Made by a program: the position numbers and the translations under genes. Positions 44,598 through 53,257 of a DNA stretch of 64,000 bases are shown piece by piece; the first letter of the stretch is position 1; each line of letters starts with the position of its first letter. Source of the stretch: Trinickia diaoshuihuensis (GTDB lineage Bacteria; Pseudomonadota; Gammaproteobacteria; Burkholderiales; Burkholderiaceae); NCBI RefSeq assembly GCF_003390925.1, contig NZ_QUBS01000026.1, positions 124,001 through 188,000 of the forward strand, read 5' to 3'. The notes below the pieces were generated by a model. That model made no database searches. It worked only from the letters and a program-made list of their open reading frames with translations, and was not told the origin of the DNA.

Positions 44598-45533
44598 ATG
44601 GATCGTTTCAAGCAGATCGAAACATTCGTGCGCGTAGCCGAGGCCGGCAGCCTGGCCTCGGCGGCATTGGAGGAGGGCGTGTCACCGGTGATTCTCGGGC
44701 GCCGAATCGACGCACTCGAAAAACGCCTCGGCGTGAAGCTCATGTACCGCTCGACGCGGCGCCTCGTCGTGAGCGAGGCGGGCGCCGCTTTCCTCGAGCG
44801 CTGCAAAGGGCTGCTGGCCGATTGGGATCAGGCCGAGAACGAGTTGGCCGCCGGCCGCCGGGCCGTGAGCGGGCATTTGATCGTCTCGGCGCCGGCCGCG
44901 TTCGGGCGCAAGCACGTCGCGCCGCTCGCGCCGTCGTTCCTCGCCGACAAGCCCGGGCTGCAAATGTCGTTCAATCTGACCGACCGAGTCGTCGACCTCG
45001 TGCGCGAGGGCTACGATTTGTCGATCCGGATCGGCGGCGCCGTGGATCCGAATTTCGTGGCCGTCAAACTGGCGACCAACCGGCGCGTCGTCTGCGGCAC
45101 GCCCGCATACTTCGCGCGGCACGGCCGGCCGCGTTCGCTCGACGATCTGCTCGCCCACAACTGCCTTGCCTTCAACCTGCAAGGCGGACAAAACCGCGGC
45201 TGGTACTTTCAGCGCGGCGGCAAGCGCGTGACGATGCGCGTGACTGGTTCGCTCGATTGCAACGACGGCGAACTGCTGCACCGTTGGGCCTCCGAAGGGC
45301 TCGGGCTGGGCTGGCGCTCCACGTGGGAGATCGCCGATCAGCTCGCCCGTGGCGAACTGGAAACCGTATTGGACGAATTCGCGTTGCCCGAGTACGACAT
45401 CCTTGCCGTCTACCCGCAGCAGCGCTACGTGCCCGCCAAGGTGCGGTACTTTATCGATTACCTGAAGGAAGTCTATGCGCGGCCCGGCTATTGGGGCGGT
45501 AGCGCGTCCGGCGCCGATTCCGCGGCGGATTAG
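44598..45533 (+). CDS. LysR-family regulator, probable controller of the gcl operon
   Basis: The 311-aa protein has a LysR helix-turn-helix ([20 protein letters not shown], about residues 14-33) and the GcvA/AaeR-type effector domain ([20 protein letters not shown]). It is transcribed away from gcl, the standard arrangement for a LysR regulator and its target. GGGAAG precedes the ATG at 44598. Effector unknown; glyoxylate or a relative is likely. Confidence 0.88.
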   Translation: MDRFKQIETFVRVAEAGSLASAALEEGVSPVILGRRIDALEKRLGVKLMYRSTRRLVVSEAGAAFLERCKGLLADWDQAENELAAGRRAVSGHLIVSAPAAFGRKHVAPLAPSFLADKPGLQMSFNLTDRVVDLVREGYDLSIRIGGAVDPNFVAVKLATNRRVVCGTPAYFARHGRPRSLDDLLAHNCLAFNLQGGQNRGWYFQRGGKRVTMRVTGSLDCNDGELLHRWASEGLGLGWRSTWEIADQLARGELETVLDEFALPEYDILAVYPQQRYVPAKVRYFIDYLKEVYARPGYWGGSASGADSAAD

Positions 45534-45611
45534 CCGGGCGACCGATTGGCGGGCGATCGTCCTCCGGCCGCGACCCATTGGCGTGGGCCGGAGTCGCGTG
45601 CAATCCTTAAA

Positions 45612-45640
45612 TTGCGCCCCGGCGGCCGATGCGCTATACT
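45612..45640 (+). promoter_or_regulatory. Sigma-70 promoter of the rpsF-priB-rpsR-rplI operon
   Basis: TTGCGC (45612-45617) and TATACT (45635-45640) are separated by 17 bp, 114 bp upstream of the rpsF ATG. Confidence 0.7.
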
Positions 45641-45753
45641 CTCCGGCTTCTCACTTGCCACACCGGTTGGCCCGATCCAGTTCATCGCATTCGCGGTGCA
45701 AAAAGGTATCGGGGCATCGACGCCCGGGTGGCTTCTATCCACAAGGAGTGTGT

Positions 45754-46131
45754 ATGCGTCATTACGAAATCGTCTTCGTCGTACACCCCGATCAGAGCGA
45801 GCAAGTGCCCGCGATGATCGAGCGGTACAAGTCCACGATTACCACGCGCGGCGGCAATATCCACCGCATCGAAGACTGGGGCCGTCGCCAACTGGCCTAC
45901 ATGATCGAGAAACTCGCGAAGGCTCACTACGTCTGCATGAACATCGAATGCGATCAAGCTACGCTCGAAGAGCTCGAGCACGCATTCAAGTTCAACGACG
46001 CCGTGCTGCGTCACCTGATCGTCAAGATGAAGAAGGCCGAGACCGGCCCGTCGCCGATGATGAAGGAAGTGCAGCGCGAAGAAGCCAAGAAGGCGGCTGC
46101 CTCGTCGCAACCGTCCGAAGCGCAGGCTTAA
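45754..46131 (+). CDS. rpsF: 30S ribosomal protein S6
   Basis: The 125-aa protein begins [20 protein letters not shown], the S6 signature, and has the second conserved segment [20 protein letters not shown]. The C-terminal 30 residues form an Ala/Lys/Glu-rich tail as usual. It binds S18 and 16S rRNA. AAGGAG is nine bases upstream of the ATG at 45754. First gene of the cluster leading to dnaB. Confidence 0.97.
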   Translation: MRHYEIVFVVHPDQSEQVPAMIERYKSTITTRGGNIHRIEDWGRRQLAYMIEKLAKAHYVCMNIECDQATLEELEHAFKFNDAVLRHLIVKMKKAETGPSPMMKEVQREEAKKAAASSQPSEAQA

Positions 46132-46182
46132 CGGTATTCACGGTTTAAGCCACCTGGGTTCCATCGGTTTTCCGCCGCTCTC

Positions 46183-46482
46183 GTGAACAGGCTGCAACTC
46201 ACGGCCAGCGTGGTCGAGCGCGAGCCGCTGCGCTATACGCCGGCGGGCGTTCCGATCGCAAGCTGTACGCTGCAGCATCGCGGGGAAGTCGTCGAGGCCG
46301 GTATCGTCCGGCAAGTTGAATTGACGATGCCCGCGCTGGCCGCGGGTGCCGCGAGCGGGAAGCTGGAAACATGTGAGATGGGCGTCGAAACGCTCTTCAC
46401 CGGCTTCCTGGCGAAGAAGAACCGCAACGCGAGAACCTTGGTGTTTCACATCACAGAATTGCAGGACATTGGAAAGGACTGA
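46183..46482 (+). CDS. priB: Primosomal replication protein N (single-stranded DNA-binding OB fold)
   Basis: The 99-aa protein starts with GTG ([20 protein letters not shown]) and shows the PriB/SSB OB-fold pattern ([36 protein letters not shown]). It helps PriA reload DnaB at stalled forks. It lies between rpsF and rpsR, its standard site in beta- and gamma-proteobacteria, and two bases before rpsR. That the target helicase DnaB, encoded in the same cluster, carries an intein adds interest. Confidence 0.93.
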   Translation: MNRLQLTASVVEREPLRYTPAGVPIASCTLQHRGEVVEAGIVRQVELTMPALAAGAASGKLETCEMGVETLFTGFLAKKNRNARTLVFHITELQDIGKD

Positions 46483-46484
46483 AC

Positions 46485-46760
46485 ATGCCCCGCCCGACTG
46501 GTAAGAAATTCGACAAGCGCCGTCAGCAACAAAACCCGCTGTTCAAGCGCAAGAAGTTTTGCCGCTTCACGGCTGCTGGCGTCGAGTACATCGACTACAA
46601 AGACATCGAAACGCTGAAAGACTTCATCGGCGAAAACGGCAAGATCACGCCGGCTCGTCTGACGGGTACCAAGGCCCACTATCAACGCCAGCTCGATACG
46701 GCGATCAAGCGCGCGCGTTTCCTCGCGCTCTTGCCGTACACCGACCTGCACAAGGCCTAA
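46485..46760 (+). CDS. rpsR: 30S ribosomal protein S18
   Basis: The 91-aa protein is basic, with the S18 signature [20 protein letters not shown] and [20 protein letters not shown]. It forms a heterodimer with S6 on the small subunit platform. It starts two bases after priB and ends 27 bases before rplI. Confidence 0.97.
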   Translation: MPRPTGKKFDKRRQQQNPLFKRKKFCRFTAAGVEYIDYKDIETLKDFIGENGKITPARLTGTKAHYQRQLDTAIKRARFLALLPYTDLHKA

Positions 46761-46787
46761 TCAGACGGCGCGATAAGGAGAATTCGA

Positions 46788-47240
46788 ATGCAAATCATTC
46801 TTTTGGAAAAAGTCGTCAACGTCGGCAACCTCGGCGACGTGGTCAAGGTCAAGGACGGCTACGCCCGTAACTTCCTGATCCCGCAAAAGCTCGCACGCCG
46901 TGCAACGAAGGCTGCGATCGCTGAATTCGAAGTGCGCCGCGCCGATCTCGAAAAGGCTGCCGCCGAGAAGCTCGCCGCCGCGCAAGCGCAAGGCGAGAAG
47001 ATGGCCGGTCTGACGATCCAGATCGGTCAGAAGGCCGGTGTCGACGGCCGTCTGTTCGGCTCGGTCACGAACGCGGACATCGCCGAAACGCTGACGAAGC
47101 AAGGCTTCGCGGTGGAAAAGGCGCAAGTGCGTCTGCCGCAAGGCCCGCTGAAGATGGTGGGCGACCACCCCGTGCAAGTTTCGCTGCACACGGACGTGAC
47201 GGTCGACGTGACGGTCTCGGTGCTCGGCGAGCACGCGTAA
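46788..47240 (+). CDS. rplI: 50S ribosomal protein L9
   Basis: The 150-aa protein begins [20 protein letters not shown] followed by the L9 signature [20 protein letters not shown]. The long connecting helix and globular C-domain ([19 protein letters not shown]) are intact. GGAG is upstream of the ATG at 46788. A strong terminator follows 52 bases after the stop. Confidence 0.97.
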   Translation: MQIILLEKVVNVGNLGDVVKVKDGYARNFLIPQKLARRATKAAIAEFEVRRADLEKAAAEKLAAAQAQGEKMAGLTIQIGQKAGVDGRLFGSVTNADIAETLTKQGFAVEKAQVRLPQGPLKMVGDHPVQVSLHTDVTVDVTVSVLGEHA

Positions 47241-47292
47241 GTGTCGCTAGCCGAACCGGGTATCGCCCCGGTTTGGCGCATAGATTGAAAAG

Positions 47293-47326
47293 GGCAGGAG
47301 CCGGCGCGCCGGTTCCTGCCTTTTTT
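47293..47326 (+). terminator. Rho-independent terminator after rplI
   Basis: A 12-bp stem (47293-47304 with 47309-47320; one G-T pair), CGCG loop and TTTTTT. It separates the ribosomal operon from dnaB, whose start is 60 bp further on. Confidence 0.9.
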
Positions 47327-47385
47327 GTTTTGGCCTCGTTTTCGCCGCTGGCGGATGCCCGGCCATTTCGCGATAATGCCTCCCC

Positions 47386-49815
47386 ATGAACGCTCCGACG
47401 AACGATCCGCAACTCGAATCGCTAAAAGTCCCGCCGCATTCGATCGAGGCCGAGCAATCGGTCCTCGGCGGGCTGCTGCTGGACAACGCCGCCTGGGACC
47501 GCATTGCCGACTTCCTGTCCCAAAGCGACTTCTACCGGTACGATCACCGGATTATTTTCGAGCATATCGGCAAGCTGATCTCGACGACGCGGCCGGCCGA
47601 CGTCGTGACGGTATACGAAGCGCTGACGACCTCGGGTAAGGCCGACGACGTCGGCGGCTTGGCCTATTTGAATGCGCTCGCTCAGAACACGCCGAGCGCG
47701 GCGAACATCCGGCGCTATGCGGAAATCGTCCGCGACCGCGCGGTGTTGCGGCGCTTGGTGTCGGTGGCCGACGAGATCTCGGCCGATGCGTTCAATCCGC
47801 AGGGCAAGGAAGTCCGGCAATTGCTGGACGAGGCCGAATCGAAGGTGTTTTCGATTGCCGAGGAAGGCGCGCGCGGCACCCAGGGTTTTCTAGAGATCGG
47901 GCCGCTGCTGACGGAAGTGGTCGAGCGCATCGATACCCTGTATCACACGGCCAATCCGAGCGACGTGACGGGTACGCCGACGGGGTTCGTCGATTTGGAC
48001 CGGATGACGTCCGGTATGCACGGCGGCGAACTGATCATCGTGGCCGGACGCCCGTCGATGGGTAAAGCCCAGCCCCTGGATGCGCGAGTCAAGACGCTCA
48101 CGGGCTGGAAGCGGATGGGCGACCTGGAGCTTGGCGACGCACTGGCGTCAGTCGATGGCGCCCCCTCGATGGTGACCGGCATCTACCCGCAGGGCGAGCG
48201 GCAAGTCTATCGCGTGACGTTCTCCGATGGACGCTCGGCCGAGTGTTGCGACGAGCACCTTTGGCGAGTTCACTATCGCGAGTGGGAACGGCCACGCGTC
48301 GTCGATACGGCGCAATTGCGTACGCTGCTGACGCGCGAGCGGTACCGAAATCGCCTATGGATCGACCTGCCGAGCGGCGATTTCGGTCACCGCGAAGCGC
48401 TGCCCGTGGACCCGTGGGTGCTCGGCGCGCTGTTGGGCGATGGAGCGATCGATGGAACGTCGGTGCGCTTTAGCGTCAAGGCCGACGAGACGCTTGCGCG
48501 GATGCGCGCGCGCGTCGGTGAGAGCCTTCAACTCGAGTATGCGGGGCAGTACGATTGGCGCATCAAAGGCCGCCCGGCCGCGGCAGGCACCCAGCGCCCC
48601 AGCGTAAACCCCATCAAGCAGGCGTTGGAGCTGCTTGATTTGTGGGGCTGCACGAGCTACGACAAATTCATCCCACGCGCCTACTTGGATGCCGCCAAAG
48701 AGGTGCGGCTCGATGTGTTGCGCGGTTTGCTCGATACCGACGGCTGGGTGGAGTCGTGGGGCACGGTGCGCTATTCGACCGCGAGCGCCCGGCTTGCGGC
48801 CGACGTGACGGAACTCGCGCGCTCGCTTGGCGGATGGTGCTCGGTATCCACGAAGAAGACATGGTGTGTGCGCGACGGCGTGAGGCAGGAAGGCGCGATC
48901 GCCTATCAATGCACGATCAGTCATCCGGACCCGCAAAGCCTGTTTCTATTCGAAGGCAAGCGCGAGCGGCTCGAGCGCGGGCGCACGCGGCGCAAGATGC
49001 CCGTCGTCGTCTCGATCGAACCGACGCGTCGGACCGAGACGCAATGCATTTCCGTATCGCATCCGACGCGGCTCTACGTCACGGACGATTACGTGGTGAC
49101 GCACAACACCGCATTTTCGATGAACATCGGCGAATACGTCGCGGTGGAGTATGGATTGCCCGTCGCGGTGTTCTCGATGGAAATGCCGGGTACGCAGCTC
49201 GTGATGCGGATGCTGGGTTCGGTCGGTCGTCTCGATCAGCATCGGATGCGCACGGGCCGCCTGACCGACGAAGACTGGCCCAAGCTCACGCACGCTGTGC
49301 AGAAAATGAGCGAAGCCCAGTTGTTCATCGACGAAACGGGTGGCTTGAATCCGATGGAATTGCGCTCGCGCGCGCGACGCTTGGCGCGCCAGTGCGGCAA
49401 GCTGGGGCTCATCATCATCGATTACTTGCAGCTTATGTCGGGCTCGTCCTCGGGCGAGAATCGCGCGACGGAAATCTCCGAAATCTCGCGCTCGCTCAAG
49501 GGGCTCGCCAAGGAACTCGATGTGCCGGTGATTGCGCTCTCGCAGTTGAACCGGAGTTTGGAGCAGCGGCCGAACAAGCGGCCCGTGATGTCGGACTTGC
49601 GCGAATCGGGCGCTATCGAACAGGATGCCGACGTGATTCTGTTCATTTACCGGGACGAGGTCTACAACCCGGACAGCCCCGACAAGGGGACGGCCGAAAT
49701 CATCATCGGCAAGCAGCGTAACGGCCCCATCGGCCCGGTTCGGCTCACGTTCCTCGGGCAGTACACCAAGTTCGATAACTTCGCCGGCCCGCAGACGTTC
49801 ATGGGCGGCGAGTAA
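47386..49815 (+). CDS. dnaB: Replicative DNA helicase DnaB, with in-frame intein
   Basis: The 809-codon frame encodes a DnaB of 462 aa split by a 347-aa intein. N-extein (residues 1-227): N-terminal helicase domain, DnaG-binding region, linker and Walker A up to GRPSMGK. C-extein (from residue 575): TAFSMNIGE, Walker B IIIDYLQLMSG, and the RecA-like helicase core through SQLNRSLEQRPNKRPVMSDL. DnaB unwinds DNA at the replication fork as a hexamer. Without protein splicing the P-loop would be broken and the enzyme inactive, so splicing must be efficient. Gene position after rplI is normal; no other frame damage is seen. Confidence 0.97.
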   Translation: MNAPTNDPQLESLKVPPHSIEAEQSVLGGLLLDNAAWDRIADFLSQSDFYRYDHRIIFEHIGKLISTTRPADVVTVYEALTTSGKADDVGGLAYLNALAQNTPSAANIRRYAEIVRDRAVLRRLVSVADEISADAFNPQGKEVRQLLDEAESKVFSIAEEGARGTQGFLEIGPLLTEVVERIDTLYHTANPSDVTGTPTGFVDLDRMTSGMHGGELIIVAGRPSMGKAQPLDARVKTLTGWKRMGDLELGDALASVDGAPSMVTGIYPQGERQVYRVTFSDGRSAECCDEHLWRVHYREWERPRVVDTAQLRTLLTRERYRNRLWIDLPSGDFGHREALPVDPWVLGALLGDGAIDGTSVRFSVKADETLARMRARVGESLQLEYAGQYDWRIKGRPAAAGTQRPSVNPIKQALELLDLWGCTSYDKFIPRAYLDAAKEVRLDVLRGLLDTDGWVESWGTVRYSTASARLAADVTELARSLGGWCSVSTKKTWCVRDGVRQEGAIAYQCTISHPDPQSLFLFEGKRERLERGRTRRKMPVVVSIEPTRRTETQCISVSHPTRLYVTDDYVVTHNTAFSMNIGEYVAVEYGLPVAVFSMEMPGTQLVMRMLGSVGRLDQHRMRTGRLTDEDWPKLTHAVQKMSEAQLFIDETGGLNPMELRSRARRLARQCGKLGLIIIDYLQLMSGSSSGENRATEISEISRSLKGLAKELDVPVIALSQLNRSLEQRPNKRPVMSDLRESGAIEQDADVILFIYRDEVYNPDSPDKGTAEIIIGKQRNGPIGPVRLTFLGQYTKFDNFAGPQTFMGGE
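48067..49107 (+). mobile_element. DnaB intein with LAGLIDADG endonuclease, class 3-like
   Basis: In-frame insertion between K227 and T575 of the precursor. It starts with AQPLDARVKTLTGWKRMGDL, so residue 1 is Ala, not Cys/Ser/Thr, and ends YVVTHN with T as +1. Class 3 inteins lack a +1-type N-terminal nucleophile and use an internal cysteine: here W66 (EHLWRVH, block B), C327 (TQCISV, block F) and T345 before the final His-Asn form the W-C-T signature. Two LAGLIDADG-like motifs, VLGALLGDGAID (precursor residue 345) and VLRGLLDTDGW (444), indicate a potentially active homing endonuclease. Insertion in the P-loop is a typical intein site. Not checked against intein databases. Confidence 0.93.
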
Positions 49816-50255
49816 TCCGGTGCCGCGGCGCCCGGTCGCGGCATTTCCTTTGCGTTGATGCTCCCAACCTCGCGGCCCCGCTCGGCAAGCCGCGGGGCAC
49901 CGACGCACGACCGTGCGTCGGTATAAAAGCATTCAGTATGCTTTCGAAGGCGCTCGCCCATTTTGCCTCCCAAAAATACTAGATTTTCAGTATCTCCATT
50001 TTCTCCAGAAATACGAGGTTTTACAAAACGGCTTGCGATTTTCGGCTTTGTTTCTCGATCCGGTGTTTAAAACGCCTGCATTTTATTGGCGCTCTATGAA
50101 TATGTTTGACTGCATTCATTAGCGTCGATATCTTTGATCCGCATTATCCATCGCCACGGGTTTCAGAGTGCTCTCGAGAAGCACTGGCTCGCATCTGCAT
50201 TTTTCTAATGAGTTCCGGATCGAATTCGAAATCCACTTTCCCGAAGGAGAAAGAG
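49816..50255. other. 440-bp region between dnaB and the glucanase gene
   Basis: The first half has a perfect hairpin (49899-49922), the second half (49923-50100) is AT-rich (for example TTTAAAACGCCTGCATTTTA) and likely carries the glucanase promoter. Short open frames here (49913-50122) have no convincing protein character. Confidence 0.55.
49899..49922. repeat. 10-bp perfect hairpin downstream of dnaB
   Basis: ACCGACGCAC (49899-49908) pairs fully with GTGCGTCGGT (49913-49922), GACC loop. No T-run follows on either strand, so a classical terminator is not supported. Confidence 0.6.
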
Positions 50256-51758
50256 ATGAGTCGAGAAAAACTCAAGCCGTTGTTCAACATCTGGGTAAGG
50301 CTGCTTGTCGCGGTCCTTTTGATCGGTATGCACGCGCCGCAGGCGGCGGCATCCAACCCGCCGCCGTCGTCGGTCGGCGGCTACTCGGTCGTCAACGCCA
50401 ATACGGTGGCGTTTAACGCGTCAGGCGGTGCATGGATCATTCTTCATTATGTAGTCGGTAACAATCCCCAGCTCAATGTCGCCATGACGATGTCGGGAAC
50501 GAACGGCAGCTATTCGGTGACCGGCATTCCGGCAGGAACTGTCGTCAAATATTCGTTCACCGTGGGGCAGGCGGATGGTTCGGCTTTCGACACGACTTGG
50601 GCCCAGTTCACGATGGGTTCGACAACGCCGCCTCCGGGCCAAGGGTCGTTTCCATCGGCCGGAACGACGATCAACCTAGTCAACGGTACTAACGGCGCCT
50701 ATCCGGACAGTCAAGTCTATTGGACGATCGTGGGCATGGACCCGGCGAACAACAATGCCTATGTCCATGTCAACTGTGCCGGCACACTCGTTCCGATGAG
50801 CGCCGCAGACGATTCCGAACAGACGAAGAACGGTATCGGCTATGCGAATTATTCGATTCCCTTGTCGCAATGCAACTCGGTGACGATTCCGCAAATTACA
50901 TCGGCCCGGTTATATCTGAGCTTAGGCAGCACGATGTATTTGCAAGCGGTCGGCAACCCGGTAACAGGGTACACTGGTCCGAACATCGATAACCCAACCG
51001 ATCCGAATATCGATGTGACGTTCGATTTCATCGAATTCGATATCAATAGCGCGAACTTCTTCGGCAACACCACGCGCGTCGATCAGTTCGGTTTCCCGCT
51101 CCAACTGCGATTGCAGGGACAAGGTGGGTACGATCAGACGGTGGGCGAGACGGAGAGCCGGGCGGCCTTGTTCCAGGAGTTCCAAGCGCAGGTGCCGGGG
51201 GCGTTCCAAGGGCTCGTGCACGCGCCTTATCGTATCGTTGCGCCGGGACACGGCGGCTTTAGCGCAGGCGGCCCTAACTCGACCTATCTGGACAGCTACA
51301 TTCAATCGATCTGGAATCAATACACGACGCAAAGCCTGACCTTCACGGACGCGCAGGGCACGTTCACCGGGCATGTCGTCAATGGTCAGTTCCAGTTCAC
51401 GGACGGACAGGGCACTTACTACGTCAACGCCATGCCGACCACCGGGGAGGTGCTGCTCGGCAACGGGGTGCTCAACGACGCGAGAAACGCGGCGCCGGGC
51501 GTCGCGACGGCAAAACAGTTGCAGATACAGGCGCAGTTGTGCGCGGCATTGAATCGGCACGTCGCCGAGAATCCCTCCTTATGGGGTACGGCCAGCGCTT
51601 TCTACGCGACGCAGCCGACCAACTCGTACTCGCAGTTTTGGCATGCTCACGCCATCAACAATCTGACGTACGGCTTCCCGTACGATGACGTGAGCGGATT
51701 CAGCTCGTCGCTGGTTGGCACCAATCCGACCATCGCGACGATCAGGATCGGGTGGTAA
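50256..51758 (+). CDS. Secreted beta-1,3-glucanase, GH64-type with N-terminal carbohydrate-binding domain
   Basis: The 500-aa protein has a Sec signal peptide (residues 1-33, LLVAVLLIGMHAPQAAAS). Residues about 38-120 form an Ig-like domain resembling CBM56 (GGAWIILHYVVGNNPQLNVA). Residues about 130-500 match GH64 laminaripentaose-type glucanases with a thaumatin-like fold: DFIEFDI with E260, then TTRVDQFGFPLQLRL with D276. The 16-residue spacing matches the acid/base pair known for the family (E154/D170 in the Streptomyces enzyme). It should cut beta-1,3-glucan of fungal walls. GAAGGAGA is the ribosome binding site. It faces a secreted X8 protein gene. Confidence 0.88.
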   Translation: MSREKLKPLFNIWVRLLVAVLLIGMHAPQAAASNPPPSSVGGYSVVNANTVAFNASGGAWIILHYVVGNNPQLNVAMTMSGTNGSYSVTGIPAGTVVKYSFTVGQADGSAFDTTWAQFTMGSTTPPPGQGSFPSAGTTINLVNGTNGAYPDSQVYWTIVGMDPANNNAYVHVNCAGTLVPMSAADDSEQTKNGIGYANYSIPLSQCNSVTIPQITSARLYLSLGSTMYLQAVGNPVTGYTGPNIDNPTDPNIDVTFDFIEFDINSANFFGNTTRVDQFGFPLQLRLQGQGGYDQTVGETESRAALFQEFQAQVPGAFQGLVHAPYRIVAPGHGGFSAGGPNSTYLDSYIQSIWNQYTTQSLTFTDAQGTFTGHVVNGQFQFTDGQGTYYVNAMPTTGEVLLGNGVLNDARNAAPGVATAKQLQIQAQLCAALNRHVAENPSLWGTASAFYATQPTNSYSQFWHAHAINNLTYGFPYDDVSGFSSSLVGTNPTIATIRIGW

Positions 51759-51787
51759 CTGTCCGCTCGGACCGCACTGTAGCAACG

Positions 51788-51819
51788 AAGGCAGGGACCG
51801 CAATCGCCGTCCCTGCCTT
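51788..51819. terminator. Bidirectional terminator between glucanase and X8 protein genes
   Basis: A perfect 11-bp stem (AAGGCAGGGAC, 51788-51798 with 51809-51819), 10-base loop, in a 66-bp gap between convergent genes. Confidence 0.75.
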
Positions 51820-51824
51820 GCGCG

Positions 51825-52196
51825 TCAATACGGATAGGCGCAGCCCGGCGTCGAGGGGTTGGTTGTCGTAAGCTGAGCCGTTCCGTTGAAATTACAGAAA
51901 CTGGCATTTTGCCCATTATTCTGGAAGTAGCTGTTGATTGCATACGACGTATGCGCGTAGAGGTTATTGGGTGTGTAGCACGCGCCTCCCGGCTGCAAGG
52001 GACTGCAATCCGCGCCGGCGCCGCACGCATAGTCATAGTCACGTTGATATGCGGTGTCGGGCAGATTGGCGATCGCGACACACCAGATCGCGATGTCCGT
52101 CATCGATGCTCGCGCCTCAAGTGTTAATCCCGCTAGTCCCGCCATTGCGGCAACGACTACAGAGCCTAAACGAACGGCTGTGCGCGTATTCGGCAT
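51825..52196 (-). CDS. Secreted X8/CBM43-like domain protein
   Basis: The 123-aa protein has a Sec signal peptide (residues 1-30) and then a single X8-like domain: WCVA at residues 38-41, YACGAGADCS, GGACYTPN, then HTSYAINSYFQNNGQNASFC and a final GC. All six cysteines (C39, C58, C64, C73, C101, C119) expected for its three disulfides are present. X8/CBM43 modules bind beta-1,3-glucan and are known from plant glucanases, plant GPI-anchored proteins and fungal Gas1/Phr1; a stand-alone bacterial copy is rare to my knowledge. It lies convergent to a GH64-type beta-1,3-glucanase, so it may direct or protect glucan attack. GGAGAAG precedes the ATG at 52196. Confidence 0.85.
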   Translation of the reverse strand: MPNTRTAVRLGSVVVAAMAGLAGLTLEARASMTDIAIWCVAIANLPDTAYQRDYDYACGAGADCSPLQPGGACYTPNNLYAHTSYAINSYFQNNGQNASFCNFNGTAQLTTTNPSTPGCAYPY

Positions 52197-52612
52197 GTTT
52201 CTTCTCCATTCTCGATAAATGTCTCATCGGATCGATGCAGACATACCAAAGCCTAGTTCAGCTTTAGGCACGAAAACCTGCACGAATAGCAAGGAGCGCT
52301 CGCCGGAATCGGTATTTGCCGGATATTGGGAGGGCGAGGCGGCCTGCATCTTGCGCGCGCATTACGTCCGGGGGTGATCGGGCTTTCTCCGGCGCAAGCG
52401 GGCTGGTCTGTTGCTCGCATGCGCCGCGACCTGACGATGATCGTCGGCAGTGGGGCGCTTTCCGGTACACTGTGCGCCGTCACGAAAGTGTCACAGCCAG
52501 ACGCGGCGTAACCTCTTACCCACGCATGAAATCCGCTCCTGCGCGCGCATGCGGCTCAGACGTCGGCGGCACGTTCCTTAACCGATTGATTTTATTATGG
52601 TTTGTTGACTCT
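52197..52612. other. 416-bp region upstream of the DUF47-Pit operon
   Basis: No convincing gene; the frames here are arginine-rich. It contains a PHO-box-like repeat at 52477-52494 and the promoters of the X8 protein and DUF47 genes. Confidence 0.55.
52477..52494 (+). promoter_or_regulatory. PHO-box-like repeat (PhoB site candidate)
   Basis: CCGTCAC GAAA GTGTCAC follows the 7-4-7 layout of the PHO box (two CTGTCAT-like repeats with an A-rich spacer, 11-bp period). It lies 119 bp upstream of DUF47-Pit. A phosphate-regulated promoter is plausible but the match is not perfect. Confidence 0.45.
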
Positions 52613-53239
52613 ATGTTTGGTCGATTCATGCCCACCGAGGGCAAGTTCTTTGAGATTTTCAACGAGCACGCGAAGTGCATCGTCTCGGCGAGCGAGGAGC
52701 TCGAGCGTCTGGTCGACAACCTGAGCGAAGCCGAGGTCCATAAGCAACGCGTGCAAGCCAACGAAAAGGCGGCCGACAAGCTCACGCACGAAACGATCGA
52801 TCTGCTGCACAAAACCTTCATCACGCCGCTCGACCGGGACGAGATTCACAAGCTGATCACGACGATGGACGACATCCTCGATCTGATGGAGGATGTCGCC
52901 ACGGCCGTCTCGCTGTACGACGTGCAGGCCATGACGTCGGAGGCGAGCCAGCTCGCGCATATCTGCACGCAAACGGCCAAGCACGTGCAAAAGGCCGTCA
53001 ATATGCTCTCCGATATGAGCCAGGCGCGGCAAATCCTGACGGCCTGCGAAGAAATCGATCGTTTGGAATCGGAAGCCGATCGGGTGCTCCGTGCCGCGAT
53101 GTCCAAGCTCTTCCGCGAGGAAGACAACGTCAAGACGCTGATCAAGCTCAAGGCCGTATACGAGTTGCTCGAGTCGATCACGGACAAGTGCGAGGATGTG
53201 GCGAACATCATCGAAGGCATCGTGTTGGAAAACGCGTAA
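52613..53239 (+). CDS. DUF47 (PhoU-like) accessory protein of Pit transporter
   Basis: The 208-aa cytoplasmic, all-helical protein begins MFGRFMPTEGKFFEIFNEHA and contains DUF47 helix pairs such as ITTMDDILDLMEDVATAVSL and LLESITDKCEDVANIIEGIV, with metal-binding E/D residues as in PhoU. It is located 18 bp upstream of pit and is its usual partner, probably modulating phosphate uptake. The ATG at 52613 was preferred; an extension to 52316 is not protein-like. Confidence 0.93.
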   Translation: MFGRFMPTEGKFFEIFNEHAKCIVSASEELERLVDNLSEAEVHKQRVQANEKAADKLTHETIDLLHKTFITPLDRDEIHKLITTMDDILDLMEDVATAVSLYDVQAMTSEASQLAHICTQTAKHVQKAVNMLSDMSQARQILTACEEIDRLESEADRVLRAAMSKLFREEDNVKTLIKLKAVYELLESITDKCEDVANIIEGIVLENA

Positions 53240-53257
53240 CGCGGGCGGACCACACCG

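Noticed and set aside
42584-45502. A 972-codon open frame on the plus strand, the longest in the window
   Set aside because: It lies antisense to gcl and across its LysR gene, is rich in Arg/His/Asp from GC-biased antisense codons, and has no domain. High-GC DNA routinely produces such frames.
48067-49107. dnaB interrupted by an insertion sequence or broken by frameshift
   Set aside because: The insert is in frame throughout, begins and ends at canonical intein junctions and carries intein and LAGLIDADG motifs, so it is an intein, not gene damage.
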